In this document: in pieces, positions 19,351-28,778 of the stretch
Position numbering within the stretch: position 1 is the first letter of the stretch
Layout: each line of letters opens with the position of its first letter
Assembly: GCA_018242585.1 (NCBI GenBank)
Contig: JAFEBQ010000010.1
Coordinates: 1-64,000, forward strand
From: Planctomycetota bacterium
GTDB lineage: Bacteria > Planctomycetota > Planctomycetia > Pirellulales > PNKZ01
Length of the DNA: 64,000 nucleotides
Direction: 5' to 3'
The notes under the pieces: generated by a model
Told to the model about the DNA's origin: nothing
The model's input: only the letters and a program-made list of their open reading frames with translations
Database searches by the model: none
Translations under genes and position numbers: made by a program

Positions 19351-21801
19351 CTAGCTCGGAGCAAGCCATTTAATCATTGCCACCTTCACGGCATCGTTGA
19401 CGACAAGGCACGAACCCATCGCATAACCGAAGATGGCCAGCATCTGCCACCAAGGCAGGGGCGCAAGGCCCGAGAGGCCAACAAGAGCCAGGACCGACCC
19501 GACGAGCGCTTCGGCCGTTAGGGCGACGAAGAGGCTCTTGCTGGGCATGGTCGCCCAAAACCAGCGACGTTCCCGCGCCGACACCAAGGAGAACACTGCA
19601 AAATAGAGCAGTGTCAAGAAGCTAAATGTATGAAGCGGCTGGTCTTTAACCCCTTCGAGCGGCGCCAGATCAAAACTTGACCAGCAGAGATACAAAAGGA
19701 GCAGAGTCTCCACCACCATCAGCATACCCAATACCACGGAGACCATAATGAAGCCGCCGATGTCCCAGGTCTCCGGCTTTCGAGAGTGTCGCACATGATC
19801 GGTGGCAAGCGTGATTTTCGCGAAGTCTGTCATGAAGGTGAGCAGGAGCATCGCAAAGGCCGAGACAACAAACTGACCGGTCACGATGAAGGCAATCGCC
19901 ACGAAGGTGGACTTCAGGATCGTCCGACTGATCTTGTTGATGATCCATGTCAGCACCCGCTGGTAGATGATCCGCCCCTGCTCAACCAGCGCCACAATGT
20001 CGGTGAGCCCCTGATCCGTTAAAACGACGCTCGCGGCTCCCTTGGCAACATCGGTCGCTGCGCTGACGGCGATGCCCACTTCGGCTTGACGGAGTGCCGG
20101 CGCGTCGTTGACGCCGTCGCCCGTCATGCCAACCACATGTCCGGCAGCCTGCAAGTGCTGAACTACCAGATACTTGTCCTCTGGGTAGACTTCGGCAATG
20201 CCATCGGCGCCGGCGAGAAGATCGACCCCCGCATTACCAGCTTGAGCGTCCTGGGCTTTCAAGTCTGCCACCTTGCGGATATTTGGCAACCCGACTCCGT
20301 TGCCAATCTCACACGCCACCGCCAGTGCGTCGCCCGTCAGCATCTTGACCGGGACGCCGAGATCGTGGAGTTCGCCAACAAGCTGCTTCGCATCAGGTCG
20401 CGGTGGATCGTATAAGCTCACCAGCCCAACTAACCTGGGGGTACCCGTTTCAGGGCCGCGCGCCACCGCGAGCATTCGATAGCCCTTGAGCGCGGACTCA
20501 CGAACCTGGGCATCGAGCGCCTCGATCGCTTGGGGCTGCATCCCACACGCCTCGGCGACAGTGCGTACGGCGCCTTTCATCACGCGTAGCCTCTGCCCGC
20601 CCTGTTCGATCACTGCTTCAGTCCGCCGGTTTTTTGCATCAAACGGCGCAAATGAGATCGGCTTGACTGCCGGAACACCGTCCAAGGCGTGTTTCGCTTT
20701 CGCCGCGGCGAGGAATGCGAGATCAATCGGATCCTGGTTGGCTTCCTGGGAAGCCAAGGCGCCAGCAAACAGCACGTCGGTTTCCTGGGCATTGTCGAGC
20801 GGGATCACGCCGGTGACCGCCAATTGATTCATCGTAATGGTGCCAGTCTTGTCCACGCAGAGCACGTCCATTGTCGCGGCGTCTTCCGCTGCACTGAGCC
20901 GCGTGACCAGCACGCCTCGTTTTGCCAACTCCGCCGATCCGATGGCCATGCTGACGGTAAACATGACCGGCAGCGCCACAGGCACGGCACTCATCAGAAG
21001 CACCAGCATGAGCGGGATCATTTCGAACAGAGGCGCACCACGGCTCAGTGACAATGCCATGACCACCGTCAACAATACACCGACAATGATAAACAGCCAG
21101 CGAACGACCTTGGTGATTACTGATTCGATATGCAGCTTGGGGCTCGCGACCTGCACGAGTTCGGTAGTGCGGCCAAAATAGGTCTTTGCCCCGGTCAGAA
21201 TCACGACGCCGTTGCCTTCTCCTCGACGGACGACAGAGCCCGACGAAAGCACTTCACAAGGGGCCTTGTCGACATCTCTCGACTCTCCCGTGAGGGCCGA
21301 TTGATCGACGCTCAAGGTCCCGGTCAGCACCTTCATATCCGCGGGAATAACGTCCCCTGGTCGTACGCGAACAATATCGCCGGGAACCAGTTCTCGAGCA
21401 GGTACGACTTGCCATTTCGCATCTCTCAGCACACGCGCACTGATCTGGAGTCGCCGTCGCAATGTCTCCATCACGCCTGCGGCACGACGCTCTTGGGCAT
21501 AACCCAATACCGCATTAACTAATAGCAACGCACTCACGATGGCGAGATCGGAGTAATTCCGCAGCACGAGTGACAGAATCATGATCAGTTCGAGCATCCA
21601 GGCCGATAGTCCCCAGAATTTTCCGAAGAACTTGAGGAGGGGGTGCTCCCTTCGCTCGGCCACCTCGTTGTAGCCCTGCTCCTTGCGGCGGATTTCGACT
21701 TCGCCACGCGAGAGTCCGGTGTCGGCGTCCACCTGAAGGGACGCGAGCGTGTCGGGAATCGACACCAATGCGATGTTAGGCGATTTCAAGCTTGCTGGCA
21801 T
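19351..21801 (-). CDS. P-type plasma-membrane H+-ATPase (P3A-like)
   Basis: The 816-aa protein has all core P-type ATPase motifs: SALTGES in the actuator domain, CVDKTGTIT with the phosphorylated Asp, MLTGDA, and TGDGVNDAPALRQA. The order N-terminal cytosolic domain, TM1-2, actuator, TM3-4 (SAVPVALPVMFTVSMAIGS), P/N domains and TM5-10 fits P3A proton pumps. TM6 contains LLTFMTDFAKITLATD with the Asp expected for proton transport. The long autoinhibitory tail of plant enzymes is absent. It should pump protons out at the expense of ATP. It lies 204 bases after the small membrane gene, at the end of the efflux locus, and converges with RND paralogue 1. Confidence 0.92.
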   Translation of the reverse strand: MPASLKSPNIALVSIPDTLASLQVDADTGLSRGEVEIRRKEQGYNEVAERREHPLLKFFGKFWGLSAWMLELIMILSLVLRNYSDLAIVSALLLVNAVLGYAQERRAAGVMETLRRRLQISARVLRDAKWQVVPARELVPGDIVRVRPGDVIPADMKVLTGTLSVDQSALTGESRDVDKAPCEVLSSGSVVRRGEGNGVVILTGAKTYFGRTTELVQVASPKLHIESVITKVVRWLFIIVGVLLTVVMALSLSRGAPLFEMIPLMLVLLMSAVPVALPVMFTVSMAIGSAELAKRGVLVTRLSAAEDAATMDVLCVDKTGTITMNQLAVTGVIPLDNAQETDVLFAGALASQEANQDPIDLAFLAAAKAKHALDGVPAVKPISFAPFDAKNRRTEAVIEQGGQRLRVMKGAVRTVAEACGMQPQAIEALDAQVRESALKGYRMLAVARGPETGTPRLVGLVSLYDPPRPDAKQLVGELHDLGVPVKMLTGDALAVACEIGNGVGLPNIRKVADLKAQDAQAGNAGVDLLAGADGIAEVYPEDKYLVVQHLQAAGHVVGMTGDGVNDAPALRQAEVGIAVSAATDVAKGAASVVLTDQGLTDIVALVEQGRIIYQRVLTWIINKISRTILKSTFVAIAFIVTGQFVVSAFAMLLLTFMTDFAKITLATDHVRHSRKPETWDIGGFIMVSVVLGMLMVVETLLLLYLCWSSFDLAPLEGVKDQPLHTFSFLTLLYFAVFSLVSARERRWFWATMPSKSLFVALTAEALVGSVLALVGLSGLAPLPWWQMLAIFGYAMGSCLVVNDAVKVAMIKWLAPS

Positions 21802-22005
21802 TTGTAGTGCCGGCCACAGGCGTTTCAGACGCCCGTGTCACGCGGTATGGGGTGGGCAACCCGAGAGCAATGATGCCGGTACTCTTGGTATCGCTAGCCG
21901 GACTTGCTCTGGCGTCACGACAGAAGGCCACGTCACCCAGGTTGTGCCGGCGCCCTCGCTTAGGCACCTAACTCACCCGGTTGCTTGGAATGCTCGCGAG
22001 TTTCG

Positions 22006-22464
22006 TCAAACGTCCTTCAAGCCATCTTTTGCATTGAGTGGCCCCTCGATTCCCTTGGCATGTCGCGAGCATCCTAATCGCCAATAGAAGATGCCGAATG
22101 CCAGTGCGGGAACGGGACTCGTCAGCAGGTAGGCGATCAGTTCTAGATCGAATAATTCACCTAGCCGCTTTCCCTCAAGCAAATCGAAAAGCAGCGGAAA
22201 CAGCACTGGCGCCAGCGATAGCATCCCCACCATGATCAACAGCACCCCGGCGCTGATCGGACTTCGGTGGGCCAGCAGCACGGCAGGTAATAACGTGAAG
22301 GGCGCCAGAAGCGCAAACGACCAGAGCGTCACCCACTCGGCCTTCGTGCCAGGATGCTGCTCGGCGGGGTTGCCATGCGCTAGCAGTAAAGCCGCGATGG
22401 ACAGCAGGACTAAGCCGACGACAATTCCGAAATACCAGACGGCTCGTTCCCACCGCGAACCCAT
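22006..22464 (-). CDS. Small four-helix membrane protein, unknown
   Basis: The ATG at 22464 is preferred over that at 22485 because AGGGGGA lies just upstream of it. The 152-aa protein has four hydrophobic helices: WYFGIVVGLVLLSIAALLLA, WSFALLAPFTLLPAVLLA, AGVLLIMVGMLSLAPVLFPL and LLTSPVPALAFGIFYW. There is a short charged loop (EGKRLGELFDLE) before the last one. I do not recognise a family. It sits between the malate-dehydrogenase-like gene and the H+-ATPase gene on the same strand, so it may be part of that unit. Confidence 0.75.
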   Translation of the reverse strand: MGSRWERAVWYFGIVVGLVLLSIAALLLAHGNPAEQHPGTKAEWVTLWSFALLAPFTLLPAVLLAHRSPISAGVLLIMVGMLSLAPVLFPLLFDLLEGKRLGELFDLELIAYLLTSPVPALAFGIFYWRLGCSRHAKGIEGPLNAKDGLKDV

Positions 22465-22518
22465 GAGTGTCCCCCTAACGGGCATTGAGCAGCGCTCATT
22501 CCGCCTGGCGGCGACGCT

Positions 22519-23541
22519 TTAGATTCCGGCTGCGGTCTTCTCGAGTTCCAACTCTTCGATGTTTTGGTCCAATCGGGCCCGCGCATAGTTATCAATGTAG
22601 AGATCGTCGACGACATCCCATTGATGCCCGTCTTCGGTGCGCAAAGGCAAACCAAACACCAAGCCCTTGGGCACATCGTAAGCGCCGGGCGAACACACGG
22701 CGGCGCCAAAGCGTCGGTAAAAAGGGGTCGGGGTCGAGATTGAGCGAATCGTCCCAAGGATCGCCTGCGCTGCCGCGGCCGCGGGAGTCGTGCCGCAGAG
22801 GCTGTTGATCTCGCGACTACGCGTCGCGACGGCCGGCTCGAACACTTCATGCACCCATTTCTGATCGGTAATTAGCTCGTGAGCAGGCCGCTCGCCAATG
22901 AACGAATTGCGGAAGTCGACAAAGATGCTTTCGCTATGATTTCCCCAGACCGTTACGCGGTTCACTTTCGACACCGGCACCTGTGCCTTTTCGGCAATCA
23001 TGGCAGTCGCGCGCATGCGATCGAGTCGATTTAAGGCGAACCAGCGCTCGGGGGCCACATTGGGGGCCTCGTGCATGGCGATCATGCAGTTGGTATTGCA
23101 GGGCTCCGCCACCACCAGAATACGCGCGGTTGGGCAGGCCAAATTGATCGCGCGTCCATGCTCGACATAGATGGGGCCGTTCTTATGCAGCAAATCATGC
23201 CGCGACGATTGATCGTAGTTCAGGGGCCAGCCGGCCAGAAGAATCACCCAGTCGGCGCCGTGAAAGGCTTCGAAAGGGTCGGAAGATAATTCAATGTCGT
23301 TCAACAGTGGATAGGCGCAGTCCTTTAACTCCATGCTCAAGGCCTGCAACGCCCGCATCCCTTTGGGCGACTCGAGCAAGCTTAGCGTCACCGATTGCAC
23401 GGGGCCGAACAGCGCGCCGGCAGCGATGCGGAAAACCAGATTGTAGCCCAAATGCCCGGATGCGCCACTAATGGCGACACGAATGGGCGCGGCAGGCTCA
23501 TCACCTGGCCACCAATTCGGCAATGGCGGGTGCTCGGTCAT
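22519..23541 (-). CDS. Malate/lactate dehydrogenase family protein with unusual substrate loop
   Basis: The 340-aa protein has the Rossmann start RVAISGASGHLGYNLVFRIA (residues 21-40), as in type 2 malate dehydrogenases. Catalytic features are kept: LDRMR (D174, R177) matches the LDxxR motif, and WGNHSES has the catalytic H202. The mobile loop reads AGWPLNYDQSSRHDLL (residues 103-117), where malate dehydrogenases have a GARPRGPGMERKDLL-like sequence. Only the last Arg (R114) of that loop remains; the earlier two positions are Trp and Leu. The substrate may therefore not be oxaloacetate/malate. It lies 64 bases downstream of RND paralogue 2 on the same strand, an odd place for a central-metabolism enzyme. 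Confidence 0.83.
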   Translation of the reverse strand: MTEHPPLPNWWPGDEPAAPIRVAISGASGHLGYNLVFRIAAGALFGPVQSVTLSLLESPKGMRALQALSMELKDCAYPLLNDIELSSDPFEAFHGADWVILLAGWPLNYDQSSRHDLLHKNGPIYVEHGRAINLACPTARILVVAEPCNTNCMIAMHEAPNVAPERWFALNRLDRMRATAMIAEKAQVPVSKVNRVTVWGNHSESIFVDFRNSFIGERPAHELITDQKWVHEVFEPAVATRSREINSLCGTTPAAAAAQAILGTIRSISTPTPFYRRFGAAVCSPGAYDVPKGLVFGLPLRTEDGHQWDVVDDLYIDNYARARLDQNIEELELEKTAAGI

Positions 23542-23605
23542 TTATTTTGTCTTTCTAGTCTTGTTTCCGTTCGCGAAGCGGCCACAACAACAAAGACACC
23601 AGCCA

Positions 23606-26600
23606 TTACAGTTCTTCACCAGTCGTGGGAGTTAGCTCGGGAGCAGTTTCAAGCGGTGGATCATTTCGAAGATCAATTGCCGGACGATCGTCACGGACCA
23701 TCAACGAAAAGAGCGCTGGCAAGACGAACAAAGTAGCCGGTTCCACCGCGATTAGACCACCCAGGATAGCTCGGGCCAAGGGAGCATTTGCTTCGCTGCC
23801 CAACTCAAATGCCAAAGCGGCGGGCACCATGGCAAAGAACGCAGCCAGTGCCGTCATCGTAACCGGCCGCACGCGGATCGAGGCCGCTTTGCGAATCGCC
23901 TCGGTCGGACTCAATCCTTCATGACGTCGCAACTCCTGGGCAAAGTCTGACATCAGCACGGCGTTCGATACGTTGATGCCGACGATGAAAATGATGCCCA
24001 GCAGCGACTGTACGTTCAGGGCAGTACCCGTCGCAAAGAGCATCACCACGACGCCAGCCAATGACAGTGGCACGATCAGCATGACCGAAAGCGGCACAAT
24101 CCACGACTTGCCCAGTGCCACCATCAGAAAATAGATCAGCAAGCTGGCCAGAATCAGCGCCACGCTCAGGCTACTAAAAGTATCCTGCATGCGAGCGTAT
24201 TCACCGCTCAACTCGATCTTGGCGCCTTCGAGCGTCTTCTTGGATTGAGGCTCGTGAATATCGTAAGGCGCCCATCGACCGTCGGGCAATCGTGCGCCAA
24301 AGCGATCGATCACCTTGGCAACATCCACTGACACGTGCCCCAGGTCACGGCGGGCTACTCCCATGGTCAAGTCGATTGCCGGTTGAATATTAACGTGGCC
24401 GATTTCGGTCGGAACCGTGGTTCGCGAAATCGTCACCAGGTTTCTTAGCGGGACCGGTGTGTGCTGCTTGGGGCTGGTCACTGGAATATCGAGCAATGTG
24501 TCGATCGAAACGATGTCCTGTTCGGGATATTGCACGCCGACGAAGTATTGGTTGTAGCTGACCGGGTCGATCCAGAAGTTTTTCTTGTTGAACGAGATGC
24601 TTGAGTTCGTCGCCGCCACGACGTTGCGCATGATGTCTTCCTGGTTCAACCCCAGGTCAGCGGCCTTGGAACGATCGACCGTCAACGTGAATTGCGGGTA
24701 GTTCATGCGTTGAATGACCCGGGCGTCGACCACGCCGTCAACCTTGATCACCTCCTTGCGCAGCGCATCGGCAATGTCATACGACAGGTGCATGTTCTTG
24801 CCGATCACGCGAATGTTAATCGGCGTGGACTTGCCCTCGTTCAAGGCGCCGCGAATCATGCCGCCCGTGTCAAAGGCATATTCCAACTGTGACAGTTGCT
24901 CGTTGGCGTGCAATTCGCGGCGCAAACGCTCAGCGTAATACTGCGAAGAGTGATGGCGGTGCTCGCTGAGCTGAACTTTTACCACGGCATCCATCGGCCC
25001 CGCGTTGGGGGTGTAAGCCGCTGACCAGTCTGAGGTGACGCCCAATTCGGACACGATCAACTGCAAGTCGTGTTCGTCAATGTTCTTTCGGACGAAGTCC
25101 TCGACTTTTGCAATCCATTCTTCACTGACTTCGATGCGCGTGCCGCTCGGCGATCTGACCGCCAGTTCGAACGCCCCGGCGTCAACGTCGGGAAAGAATT
25201 CTCGCCGCAGATTCGGTCCGATCGTGGCCAGTACGACGGCCAGTGTCCCGAAGCCAGTGAACACTACTTTCCAGCGATTGCCCAGCACCCACCCCAAGGC
25301 CACCACGTATTTACTGATCGCGGATTCGATCACGCGTTCCCATCGGGCGAAGGCCCGCGCAACTAGGTTTTTGGGCTTTTCGTCGTGGCCATGGCCACCA
25401 TGAGATTTGAGAAACATGGCACTGAATGACGGCACCAGAGTTCGCGATAGCAAATACGCGCAAATCATGGCGAAGGCTACCGCCAGTGCCATCGGCGTGA
25501 ACAAGAACTGGCCAATTCCCGGAACAAAGGCCAACGGCGACAACACCAAGAACGTACAAAGCGTGGCAATCAATTCGGGCATCGCGACTTCGCTGGCGCC
25601 GAGGAAGGCAGCTTCCTTGGGCTCGACGCCGAAACCCAGGTGTCGATGCGTGTTCTCCAGGCAAATGATCGCGCTGTCGACCATCGGCCCAATGGCTAAC
25701 GCCAAACCAGCCAGCGTCATGACATTCACGGTCATGCCGGCGGCATAAAGGCAGACAATCGCACCGAAGACGGCCAGCGGCAGCGTCAGAATCGCGATCA
25801 CGGTCATGCGCCATTCACCCAAGAACAGCAGGATGACCAACGAGCACAAAATAGCCCCCAGAATCCCTTCTTGAATCAAGGCCGCGATCGAGGCACGAAC
25901 ATAAACGGACTGATCCATTACTAATTTCAGGTCAATTCCCGGCCGTGTGATTCGCGCCTGCATGTCGGCCAGACCATTGCGGACTGAATCGACCACGCGT
26001 AACGTGCTAGCGCCCAATTGACGATAGACGGGAATGTAGACCTGACGCCGGCCGTTCACGCGGACGACGTTGGTCTGAATGAATGCGGCATCGCTAGGGG
26101 TGGCCACGTCGCGCATAAACGAGATCTTGTTGTCCGATGCGCTAAGTGGGATATCTCCCATCCGCTCGACGAACGTGTACATCGAATTCGAATCGACGGC
26201 GTAGTCGGTATTGCCCATCTTGACGCTGCCGGTCGGCAAAAAGAGGTTGTAATTGTCCATGGCCTTCATCACATCCAAGGGGGATAAACCCCGCGCTTGC
26301 ATGCGAATCCGATCGAGGTACAGCATGACCGCTCGAACCTTGCCGCCATAAACCACAGGCGCCACGGCGCCTGGGTTACTCATGATCATGCTGCGGACTT
26401 CATAGCGGCCAACGTCGTACAGAATCGCTTCGGTCTGCGAACTGCTGTCGAGCGCCACCAACGCGACGGGCGTACTACTTGTAGGATCGAAAGGCAACAC
26501 CACCGGCGGAAGAGTGCCGGGGGGCAAATTCGGAATCGTGGCCAGCGCGAGCGAATTGACTTGGGTCAGCGCACCGCTGGGATCGACGTCGCTTTGAAAA

Positions 26601-26884
26601 TAGTTGCGGACAATGCTAGCGCCGACAATCGATCGCGATTCCTGACGCTTCAGACCATTGGACTGACCGACCCACCGCTCCATGCGATTGGTGATGTCTT
26701 TCTCGATTCCTTCAGCCGGCATGCCGCCATAGAACGTCAATACCTGCACGGCCGGACTTTTAAACACCGGCAAGATGTCGATCGGAATCATGGTCATGAC
26801 CAATACGCCAATCACGAGCATGGTCAAGGCCATGACCGTAACGGCATACGCATTCCGAATGGAAGCCTGAATAAGTCCGTTCAT
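23606..26884 (-). CDS. RND efflux permease, paralogue 2
   Basis: The 1092-aa protein is clearly paralogous to the permease at 15795-19115 along its whole length (both begin MNGLI-x-AS, and PVDILPVFKSPAVQVLTFY is shared). It has the same altered TM4 motif GPMVDSAIICLEN (D403, S404) and, in TM10, GINVSNAVLM with S973 where AcrB has Lys. Two periplasmic porter loops and twelve helices are visible. A His/Gly-rich linker (SHGGHGHDEK) follows TM6 and could bind metal. It is 102 bases downstream of its adaptor gene. The substrate is not predictable. Confidence 0.93.
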   Translation of the reverse strand: MNGLIQASIRNAYAVTVMALTMLVIGVLVMTMIPIDILPVFKSPAVQVLTFYGGMPAEGIEKDITNRMERWVGQSNGLKRQESRSIVGASIVRNYFQSDVDPSGALTQVNSLALATIPNLPPGTLPPVVLPFDPTSSTPVALVALDSSSQTEAILYDVGRYEVRSMIMSNPGAVAPVVYGGKVRAVMLYLDRIRMQARGLSPLDVMKAMDNYNLFLPTGSVKMGNTDYAVDSNSMYTFVERMGDIPLSASDNKISFMRDVATPSDAAFIQTNVVRVNGRRQVYIPVYRQLGASTLRVVDSVRNGLADMQARITRPGIDLKLVMDQSVYVRASIAALIQEGILGAILCSLVILLFLGEWRMTVIAILTLPLAVFGAIVCLYAAGMTVNVMTLAGLALAIGPMVDSAIICLENTHRHLGFGVEPKEAAFLGASEVAMPELIATLCTFLVLSPLAFVPGIGQFLFTPMALAVAFAMICAYLLSRTLVPSFSAMFLKSHGGHGHDEKPKNLVARAFARWERVIESAISKYVVALGWVLGNRWKVVFTGFGTLAVVLATIGPNLRREFFPDVDAGAFELAVRSPSGTRIEVSEEWIAKVEDFVRKNIDEHDLQLIVSELGVTSDWSAAYTPNAGPMDAVVKVQLSEHRHHSSQYYAERLRRELHANEQLSQLEYAFDTGGMIRGALNEGKSTPINIRVIGKNMHLSYDIADALRKEVIKVDGVVDARVIQRMNYPQFTLTVDRSKAADLGLNQEDIMRNVVAATNSSISFNKKNFWIDPVSYNQYFVGVQYPEQDIVSIDTLLDIPVTSPKQHTPVPLRNLVTISRTTVPTEIGHVNIQPAIDLTMGVARRDLGHVSVDVAKVIDRFGARLPDGRWAPYDIHEPQSKKTLEGAKIELSGEYARMQDTFSSLSVALILASLLIYFLMVALGKSWIVPLSVMLIVPLSLAGVVVMLFATGTALNVQSLLGIIFIVGINVSNAVLMSDFAQELRRHEGLSPTEAIRKAASIRVRPVTMTALAAFFAMVPAALAFELGSEANAPLARAILGGLIAVEPATLFVLPALFSLMVRDDRPAIDLRNDPPLETAPELTPTTGEEL

Positions 26885-26986
26885 CGATTGGTTTCAGCCG
26901 ATTGTCAGTTTTGATTACGTGGTTACGCGTCAATACACCCGAGGCGCAACCGCGGGCAGCGCGGCAGCTTAAGCCGGGTGTCGTTA

Positions 26987-28393
26987 CTAGTGCCCCAAGG
27001 AGCGGGCCTCGGCACCGGCCGCGTGAGTTGCGTCAACCGGTGTCCCATCTTGGATGGCGCCGCTGTTGCTGGCCACAACCAAGTCTTTGACCGTCAATCC
27101 GCCAAGCACCTCCACGGCAATGCCGTTGTCGGTGCCGACCTGAATCGGTGTCTTGCGCGCCTTGCCGTCGCGGACCACGAACACGGCGCCTTGGCCGTCG
27201 CGCACGCCGCCGACCAGACAGGAGGAGGGAATCTGCACTGCCGCAGGAGCGGCTGGCTGCAATTCGATCGTCACACGTCCATACATGCCCCCGCGCAACA
27301 CGCGTTCCGTATTCGGCAAGTCGACCTCGGCGCGCATGTTGCGAGTCTTGTCATCTTCAATCACGGCAATACGCGATAGCTTGCCAGTGAACTTGCGCCC
27401 AGGCAGTGCATCGATCTCGACAAAGACGCCGTCGCCGGGCTCGGCGTACGGCACATCGCGATCGGGAATGGGCACAATCACCCGCATCAGATCAACGCGA
27501 GCTACGCTGACGACCGGTTGTGAAACGCCTTGATCGGCGGCTTTGATGAAGTCTCCGCGGTGGTATCCCCGAAACGTGATGACGCCGTCGTAGGGGGAAA
27601 CGATTTTCAAATAGTCAAACATCACCTGCGCGCGCCCCAAGTTAGCCGCGGCGACGCGCACTTCGGCTTCGGCATCAGCCACGTCTGCCAGGGCCTGATC
27701 GATTTTGGCCGCGGCCGCCACCACTTGCGCCCGGTGGGTGGCCAAGGACGCCTGCGAAGCCGCGACGGCGGCCTCCGCCGCGCGGAATTGATCTTCTTTC
27801 TCGTCGACCAGCTTTTCGTCGATCGACTTCAGATCGAACAACTCGGAAATGCGTTTGAATTGTTTGCCGTGGAAAGATTCGCGAGCCAGATCGCGCTGCA
27901 CGTCAGCTTGGGCCTGCACAACAGCAGCCTCGACTGCTTTGTGATCCGCTTGTGCCGAGACGACACGCGCCTGCATCTGGCGGACCTGAGCTTTGGCCCT
28001 TTCCACCGAGGCCGCCGCGCGTTCGACTTCCTTGAGTAATTCGGGAGAATCGAGGACCGCCAGCACCTGGCCAGCGCGAACCGTATCGCCGATGTCGACG
28101 TTCTGCTGAGCAAGATATCCGGATACCTTGGTATACAAATCGGCGAAGTCAAATGCGTGAACCGAGCCCGGTTGCGTGGTCACGCGCGGCAAACCGCCCG
28201 CCTTGGGGTGTACCGCGTCAATGCGAATGGTCTCGGAACTCAGCGGTTCACCCGCCGAATCACGAGCAGCCTGCGCGTGGGCGGCCGGCGTGTGCAACGG
28301 AGCCGCATTGCCAAGCCAATGCCAACCGCTAAACCCGGCCAGAAACACTCCGGCGACCGACGCTCCTCGCAGCCACCAATCACGATTGCTCAT
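26987..28393 (-). CDS. RND efflux periplasmic adaptor (HlyD/MFP family), paralogue 2
   Basis: The ATG at 28393, preceded by GAGGCGG, is chosen over the ORF opening at 28453; the protein is 468 aa. It begins with a signal or anchor (GASVAGVFLAGFSGWHWLG). The lipoyl half YTKVSGYLAQQNVDIGDTVRAGQ precedes a long coiled-coil hairpin (about residues 120-270) and the second half IVSPYDGVITFRGYHRGDFI. It closely parallels the adaptor at 14313-15689, including HPKAGGLPRVTTQPGS against HPRPGGLRRSTTQPAI. It is placed between OMF3 and RND paralogue 2. Confidence 0.92.
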   Translation of the reverse strand: MSNRDWWLRGASVAGVFLAGFSGWHWLGNAAPLHTPAAHAQAARDSAGEPLSSETIRIDAVHPKAGGLPRVTTQPGSVHAFDFADLYTKVSGYLAQQNVDIGDTVRAGQVLAVLDSPELLKEVERAAASVERAKAQVRQMQARVVSAQADHKAVEAAVVQAQADVQRDLARESFHGKQFKRISELFDLKSIDEKLVDEKEDQFRAAEAAVAASQASLATHRAQVVAAAAKIDQALADVADAEAEVRVAAANLGRAQVMFDYLKIVSPYDGVITFRGYHRGDFIKAADQGVSQPVVSVARVDLMRVIVPIPDRDVPYAEPGDGVFVEIDALPGRKFTGKLSRIAVIEDDKTRNMRAEVDLPNTERVLRGGMYGRVTIELQPAAPAAVQIPSSCLVGGVRDGQGAVFVVRDGKARKTPIQVGTDNGIAVEVLGGLTVKDLVVASNSGAIQDGTPVDATHAAGAEARSLGH

Positions 28394-28778
28394 GAATAAC
28401 CGCCTCGTTGGCGCAATAGAATACAAAACGGCAAAGATACTATCGCCTAACAAGTTATACTAGTTCATCGACCGCGCGGCGCGGCGCGGCGGTGTACTGT
28501 CGCGGAAATGTAATTCTTGCAGGCCTTGTCGCAAGACAAGTGCTGGCCTTTCTCACGGGAATGTAACCGAACATCGCCTGACGCGGATCAATCGCGACAG
28601 AATGACTCGCTTAAATGACGGCATGTCAATCAAGAGCGACTGACAGGTGTGTTCAATTTTAGGGCGCGAATTAGTGCCGCACCAGAACGCGGTGTGTGAA
28701 TCGACGATCGTTGATTCGGAAGTCAGGCGCCCAGCATGGTCGGCTAACGGCCCGGGTAGCCGTACCGCGGAACTTGAT
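28394..28778. other. Intergenic region between OMF3 and the second adaptor gene
   Basis: This 385-base gap divides the three TolC-like genes from the adaptor and pump. It holds a GC-only run of repeated CGG and GCG units near 28471-28493 and an inverted repeat, CTTGTC-gcaa-GACAAG, at 28525-28540. The latter has no T-tract in either direction, so it is not a standard terminator. A promoter for the adaptor-pump genes may lie here; none is clear. Confidence 0.4.

Noticed and set aside
28525-28540. CTTGTC-gcaa-GACAAG as terminator of the OMF genes
   Set aside because: Lies about 240 bases beyond the OMF3 stop and lacks a T-tract; kept only as an inverted repeat in the intergenic note.
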